Source: Christensenellaceae bacterium (GTDB taxonomy: Bacteria; Bacillota; Clostridia; Christensenellales; UBA1750). Taken from it: DNA of 7,194 nucleotides. Shown here one piece after another: positions 1 to 6,000 of this stretch (position 1 is its first letter; each line of letters opens with the position of its first letter). The notes beneath the pieces are model-generated. The model did not search any database, was not told the origin of the DNA, and was given only the letters and a program-made list of their open reading frames with translations. The position numbers and the translations under genes were made by a program. The stretch lies in NCBI GenBank assembly GCA_031287285.1, contig JAITTC010000064.1, forward strand, positions 1 through 7,194, given 5' to 3'.

Positions 1-3
1 ATC

Positions 4-3000
4 TCAGCGGTAGATCTGCCCGTGCAGCGAGATCTCGATTTCCTCCCAGGGCTCTGGCGCGCAGGGGAGGAGCTCCCCGCCGCGCAGCCCGCAAACGCCC
101 TCCACCGCGGCGCGCCAGAGCCAGGCGGCGGCGCCCGTATACCAGGTCCAGCCGCCTCTGCCGGCATTTGGGCCGGAGTAGATGTCAGCCGCTGCCACGT
201 AGGGCTCGGCCTTATACTCCTCCTCGTTGCGGCCGGCTGGCAGCAGGGCAAGAAGGATCTCTGGCGCCCTTTTATCGCCAAGGAGGCAGAGCGCCAGCAC
301 ACCCCAGGCTGCCGCGTGGGTATATTGCCCGCCGTTTTCGCGCACGCCCGGCAGGTAGCCAGAGATATAGCCGGCCTTCTTGCCAAGGCCGTCAAAGGGG
401 GGATCAAGGAGCTTAAACAGCCTCTTGGAAGGGTCGTAGAGCTTCTCGACCGCCGCATCCATGGCAGCCTGCGCCCTTTGCCGTGAAACGGCGCCCGAGA
501 GCACGGCCAGCGCCTGTGAGCTAAGGTCTATCGAGCATTCCCCCGCGCCCCTGCCGCCCAGGCGGCTTCCATCGTCGTAATACGCGCGGATATACCAATC
601 GCCGTCCTGCGCGTGCTCCTCAAGGGCCGCCGCCATGCCGCGCCCGATGCGCTGCAGCTCGGCCCGTTCTTCTTCCGGCGCATAGGGCAAAAACTCGCGG
701 ATGACCCAGGCCAGCATGAACGAAACGAAGACGCTCTCGCCCCTGCCCTGCCTGCCTACGCGGTTCATCGCGTCGTTCCAGTCGCCGCCGCCCATCAGCG
801 CAAGGCCGTGCGGGCCCGTTTGGGCGGCTTTTTTAATGGCCAGCAGGCAATGCTCCATCAGGCTGCCGCTCCTGCCCTCCTCCGCCTCAAAGTAGAGGTC
901 CTCCCTGTCGTCCGGCAGGGTTTCCCCGCGCAAAAAGGGCAGTTCCTCGTTAAAGATCGCGCTTTCGCCCGTCATGCGGACGTACTGCGCGGCAGCCCAG
1001 GGCAAAAAGAGCAAATCGTCGCTGATGCGGGTGCGCACGCCCTTTCGCGGCGGGTGCCACCAGTGCTGCACGTCGCCTTCCTCGAACTGATGCGCTGCCG
1101 AAAGCAGGATCTGCCGCCTTAAAATCGAGGTATCGTAGTAGGCGAGCATGGCCGCGTCCTGCAGCTGGTCGCGGAAGCCCACGGCCCCGCCGGATTGGTA
1201 AAAACCGGTCCGCCCCCAGAAGCGCCCGGCCAGCGCTTGGTAGGGCAGCCAGCGGTTGCAAAGGCGGTTCAGACGGGCGTCTGGCGTCTTGATCTGCACC
1301 CGGCTAAGGAAGGACTCCCAGAAGGAAAGCGTCCGCTTGAGCGACACCGGGGGCTCCGCCATGCCGTGAAGCCTTAGCGCGGCAGCCTCGCTTTCGGCGG
1401 CGCCGAGCACCACGCAAAGCTCCTTGGTTTCGCCCGGATTGATTTCCATCCGCGCGCGGAGCAGCGCGCAGGGGTCTAGCCCCGCGCCCTCAGCCCCCGA
1501 GAGCTTCTCGAGCCCCTCCGCCTGCTTGAGCTCCTCCCCATCGCAGCTAAAGCCCTCGATATCCCCGCCAACCAGCGATAAAAAGCCCACAAAGCCGCCG
1601 TCATAGCGGTTTTCTGCCAAGAGCGCGTTGCCCTGCCTCGAGGTGATGATGCTGGCCTTGGCGGAATCGTCGCCCCCAAGGACCCAGCGCGCAAAGCCCC
1701 AAAGCGTTAGCTTGCGCCTTTGCGGCCCGCCATTGAAGACCCTCGCGCGCAGGAATTTCAGCGGCTTTTCGCGATCGACCCAAACCGTCAGCTCCGCGCG
1801 CAGGCCCAAGCGCCCGCTTTCGCCCACCACGGCGCCCTGCCTCATCGAAACCCGCTCGGTAAAGCGCTCGATCTGGCCGCTTTCCTCGTCGCGCAGGAAG
1901 ACGCCCTCGCCGGCCGGGTCCAGAACCGGGTCGTTCGAAAAGGGCGTGAGCCTTTGCAGCCTGGCGTTCTTAAAGAAGGTATAGCCGCCGAAATTCTCGG
2001 TCACCAACGAGCCGAATTCCTCGTTGGCCAGCACGTTCGACCAGGGCAGCGGCGGCCTTTCGGTGATGACGTACTTTTCGCCCTCGGGCGAAAAGCCCCC
2101 GTAGCCAGACCTATCGCAAAGCTCGATTTCTTCGAGCGGAATTTTGGCGAATTCGGGCAAAAAGAAGGCCTTTTTTCGAAATTCCCTCGCGATGAAGATC
2201 GGGGGGATCTGCTTATCGAGTTCCGGGCCCGGCGCGTGCAAAAGCAAGGCAGCGCGCGAGCAGAGCAGGGCGCGCTCCTCGTCTAAAAGCTCGTGCCCGG
2301 GCAGAATTTTGGCGTTTGGGCAGGCGGCGCCGAGCGCGCCGCGCAGGCCCTGGCGGTAATCCGCGCCCCCCTCGTCCAGCACGACGAGCTCGGTTAAAAA
2401 CCCCTTGGCGCCGAGGTAATTTTGCAGGGCGTGCACCTCCCTTGCCAGCGGCAGGCCCAAAAGCTCGCTAGCCGTGAGCACGATCAGGGGCAGATCGCCA
2501 GAAAGCCCGAAGCGCCAAAAACCCTCCTGCGAAAGGGTGGAGCGCTGCAGATGCTCGATTCGCTCACCCCCGCAAAGCGCCGGGTGCGTCAGCGCGGCCA
2601 GCGCGCGCCCAGCGGTTTTAAGCCCCGCGGAGCTTAAGGCATATGAGCTGATTTCGGCCTGCGCGCGGATGGCGGCCAGCTCGAAGGCGCGCTCCACCGC
2701 CATGGGCAGCGAAGCCGGCGCGCCGGGCTCGCCGGGCTGCATGTCGATGCGGCCGATGAAGTGAAGGCTCCGCCCATCGCCCGCCTTGCAGCTGCGAAAC
2801 AGCGCGGCGCAGGGCTCCACCGGGGTGGGCGACAGGCCTTCTTCATCGCTTAAGGCGAGCTTGGGCCTGTTGAGATTGCCGCCCCTGCCGATGAACTCCA
2901 TCCTTTGGGACTGCATGCCGAGCGCCTCGCCATCGCCCGTAAGCTCAAAGAGCAGGCCCACGGGCTGCTCGTCGCCGCGCGGCCTGCGCCCGATGCGCAG

Positions 3001-6000
3001 GCCCTCCGGCCCCGCTGCGCTGGCCTGCAGGAAGAGATCCGAAAAGGTCTTGTGCGCTTCATCGGCCCGGCCCTCCGCCAAGACGGGCTCAAAATACGCG
3101 CCGAATTCGACCTTTTCGCGCGGGGAAGAAAAGCTCAGCTGCGCGCCGAAAACGATCGCGCCATCCTCCGGCGAAACCGCGATTTCGACCTTGCAGCTGC
3201 AATTTTCGGTTTCGGCGCTGAAGCGCGCCTTGTCTACGTCCAGGAAGGCACGGCCGAAGCGGAGCCGCTCGCCATCCAGATAAAAGTGCAGGCAAAGGCC
3301 GTCTTCATCTGCGCGGAAGAAGCTGCCCTCGGCCTTTTTGCCAAAGCCCACGCCCTTGCCCGTGACCAGAAGGCTCGTGCCGCCGCCAAAGAGCAGCTGC
3401 GCGGTGGCGAAGGCGCGCGGCGCGGTGTAGCCAGCGCGCATCACCCTTTGCGCGCTTTGCGGCCTCAGCTCGCGCCTCGGGCGCCTGCGCTTGGGCGGCG
3501 CGACCTTGGGCGCGCGCTCGGCCAGCAAATACGCGTGCGCCTGCACGCCGGGCAGCGCCGTAAAGCGCCCGCGAAGCTTGCCGCCAAGGGTAGCCTCCAG
3601 CGCCAGGAGGGTCATGCCCTGGTGGTGCGCCATGTGCGATAACACCAGCGCGTATTCCTTGCCGCCGGAGCGGCCCTCGCTGTAGTCCGCAGCCTCGTAA
3701 AAGCCATGAACGTCGCCCCAGCCAAGCTCCTTCATGCGGCGCAGGTTCTTGGCCGCCGCCCGGGGCGCCACCAGCAGGGCCAACGCCGCCGAATAGGGGC
3801 TGACCACCACGTCGTCAAACTCCCCGCCGCGCATCGAGAGCGCGGGCAGGCCAAAGGCCCTGTATTGGTAGTTGAGCGATAGGTCGAAGGCATTGTAGCC
3901 GGATTCCGACTCGCCCCAGGGGCGCTTCGGGCCGCCATCCTTCTTTACGGCGCGCATCTGCGCCTCCACGGCGCCCTCCTCGCTGCCACGCAGGAGCGAG
4001 AGCGGCGCGCTTTCAAGGAAGAGGAGCGGCATGAGGTATTCAAACAGGGTGCCGCTCCACGAAAGCAGCGTGGGCCGCTTGAACTCACCAGTCAGCGGCC
4101 TGCCCAGCGCGCGGAAGTGCTTGGGCGGCGCGTCGCCCTTCGCGATCGCGAAAAAGCTTAAAAGCCGCGATTCCGAGGCCAGCAGATCGTAGTGACCGGG
4201 CGACATCCTGCCTGCGCCCTCGTCAAAGCCGATATAGAAGAGGTTCCGCGCCTCGTCATAAAGGGGCTTAAAGTCCATTTCGCGGCAGAGCTTTTCAAAG
4301 CGCATCGCCAGGCCGTTCTCGCCGCCCTCGCGCAGCGCGGCGGCGCAGCTCAGGAGGCAGACGCCCAAATTGCCGTTATCGACGCTGGAGATATAGCGCG
4401 GCGGCAGGGGCCGCAGATCGCGAATATCATACCAGTTATAGAGCTGTCCATTCCATTTTTCCATCTTCTCGACGCTGAGCAGGGTTCTTTCGAGCCTTCT
4501 GGCCATTTCAGGCGCCGAGATCAGCCCAAGGTCCCGTGCCGCGACCTGCGCGCAGAGCGCAAGGCCGATATTGGTGGGCGAAGAGCGGTGGTCGATCTTT
4601 TCGCCGTGCGCCTCCTGCACGTTATCGGGCGGCAGAAAGCTGCCTTCCTCGGTTAAAACGGTTTCAAACCAGCCGTAGGTTTCCTTGGCCGTCTGCAAGA
4701 GAAATTCCCTATCCTTCTTGTCGACGCAGCGGCGCTTAAAGCCCGGCCTTTCAAAGAGGAAGGGCAAGAACAAGGCGAGCGCCCAGACGGGCAGCAGCAG
4801 GGGCGAAAGCGAGAGCGCCCCCGCCAGCGGGCAAAAGAGCAGCCTGACGGAGCTCATCTCGCGCCTGCCGCCCAGATCGGCCGCCGTCACCCACGAAAGC
4901 AGGTTGCGCCTGCTCACGAGCAGCCGCCAGAGGGTTTTGAGCGCGGCGCCAAGCTGCATCATGCCCTGCCAGGGAAGGAGCGATAGGCGCACGAGCCATG
5001 CGGGGCTCCTGGGCAGACCCATCTCTAGGTAGATGGTCAAAAGCCCCCAGGGCCCGCAGAGCACCCCCGCCAGCACCGCGCAAAGCGGTGACAGGGAGCG
5101 CCGCAAATTATCTAAAATCTTGAAGCGCCCAAGGCCCGAAAGGCCGTGCATGCTAAGGAAGGGCAGAAGCTGCCAGTCGCCCCTCGTCCAGCGGTGCTGG
5201 CGCGCGCCCCAGGCGCGCAGGGACTGCGGCTGCTTTTCGAAGATCGGCACGTCAGAGAGCAGCGCGGCCCCGGCCAGCAGCCCTTCGAGCAGATCGTGGC
5301 TTAAAATCGCGTTCTGCGGCAGATGGGCCGTGGCGTTTTCGAAGGCCTTGATGTGATAGATCCCCTTGCCCCCGAAGATGCCCTCGCAGCAAAGATCCTG
5401 ATAGGTTTCGGATGCTGCGGTTGCGTAGCTGTCAACCCCGCCGTTTTCGGTCATGATGCGCCCAAAAAGGGTCTGCTTCCAGTCGTAAAGGCATTGCACC
5501 CGGGGGGCCAGAACCCCCTTTGCGCGGTTTAAGGGGTGGGCGATCGCCCCGACCAGCCGCGCGGCCGTGCCGGGGGGCAGGATGGTGTCGCCATCCAGGG
5601 CGATGGCATAGCGCGTTTCGCGCAGGTTCTCAAGGGGCAGGTTCACGCAGAGGAAGGCGCTCTCGTCCCCGCTCAAAATCGCCTCGTTAAACTGCTTGAG
5701 CGCGCCCCGCTTTCTTTCCCAGCCGATGTAGCGCCTCTGCGTCAGGTTCCACTTGCGCTGCCTGTGCAAAAAATAGAAGCGCTCGCCGTATTTTAGATTC
5801 AGCTTGTGCATCCCCTCCATCGCAGCCTGCAAGATGGCGCTGTCGTCCTCGCGAGTTTCCGACTCATGGTCTGCAAAGTCGCCCAGCAGCACGAAGGAAA
5901 GGCCTTCCTGCGGGTTGGCCAAATAGAGTCTTTCCAGGTTTTCAACGCATTCCGCCGCGCGCTTTGGCGACGAGAGCAGCACCGGCGTGACCACGGCCGC

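Noticed and set aside
1..3. Terminator or downstream signal after the stop codon
   Set aside because: Only three bases follow the TGA, so nothing can be judged.
613..1122. Plus-strand open frame of 169 codons opposite the GH94 catalytic domain
   Set aside because: The minus-strand frame here encodes invariant GH94 motifs, so the plus-strand frame is a shadow.
950..1261. Minus-strand frame of 103 codons overlapping the synthase in another frame
   Set aside because: Fully nested in the GH94 domain, Arg/Ala-rich, no recognisable homology; an out-of-frame shadow.
1720..2286. Plus-strand open frame of 188 codons
   Set aside because: It is antisense to the conserved second sandwich unit and helical insert; the translation has no family resemblance and no convincing ribosome-binding site.
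2905..3642. Plus-strand open frame of 245 codons antisense to the synthase
   Set aside because: Its translation is low-complexity Ala/Arg/Gly-rich with no recognisable domain. It lies wholly opposite well-supported coding sequence and is the sort of stop-poor antisense frame that GC-rich DNA produces.
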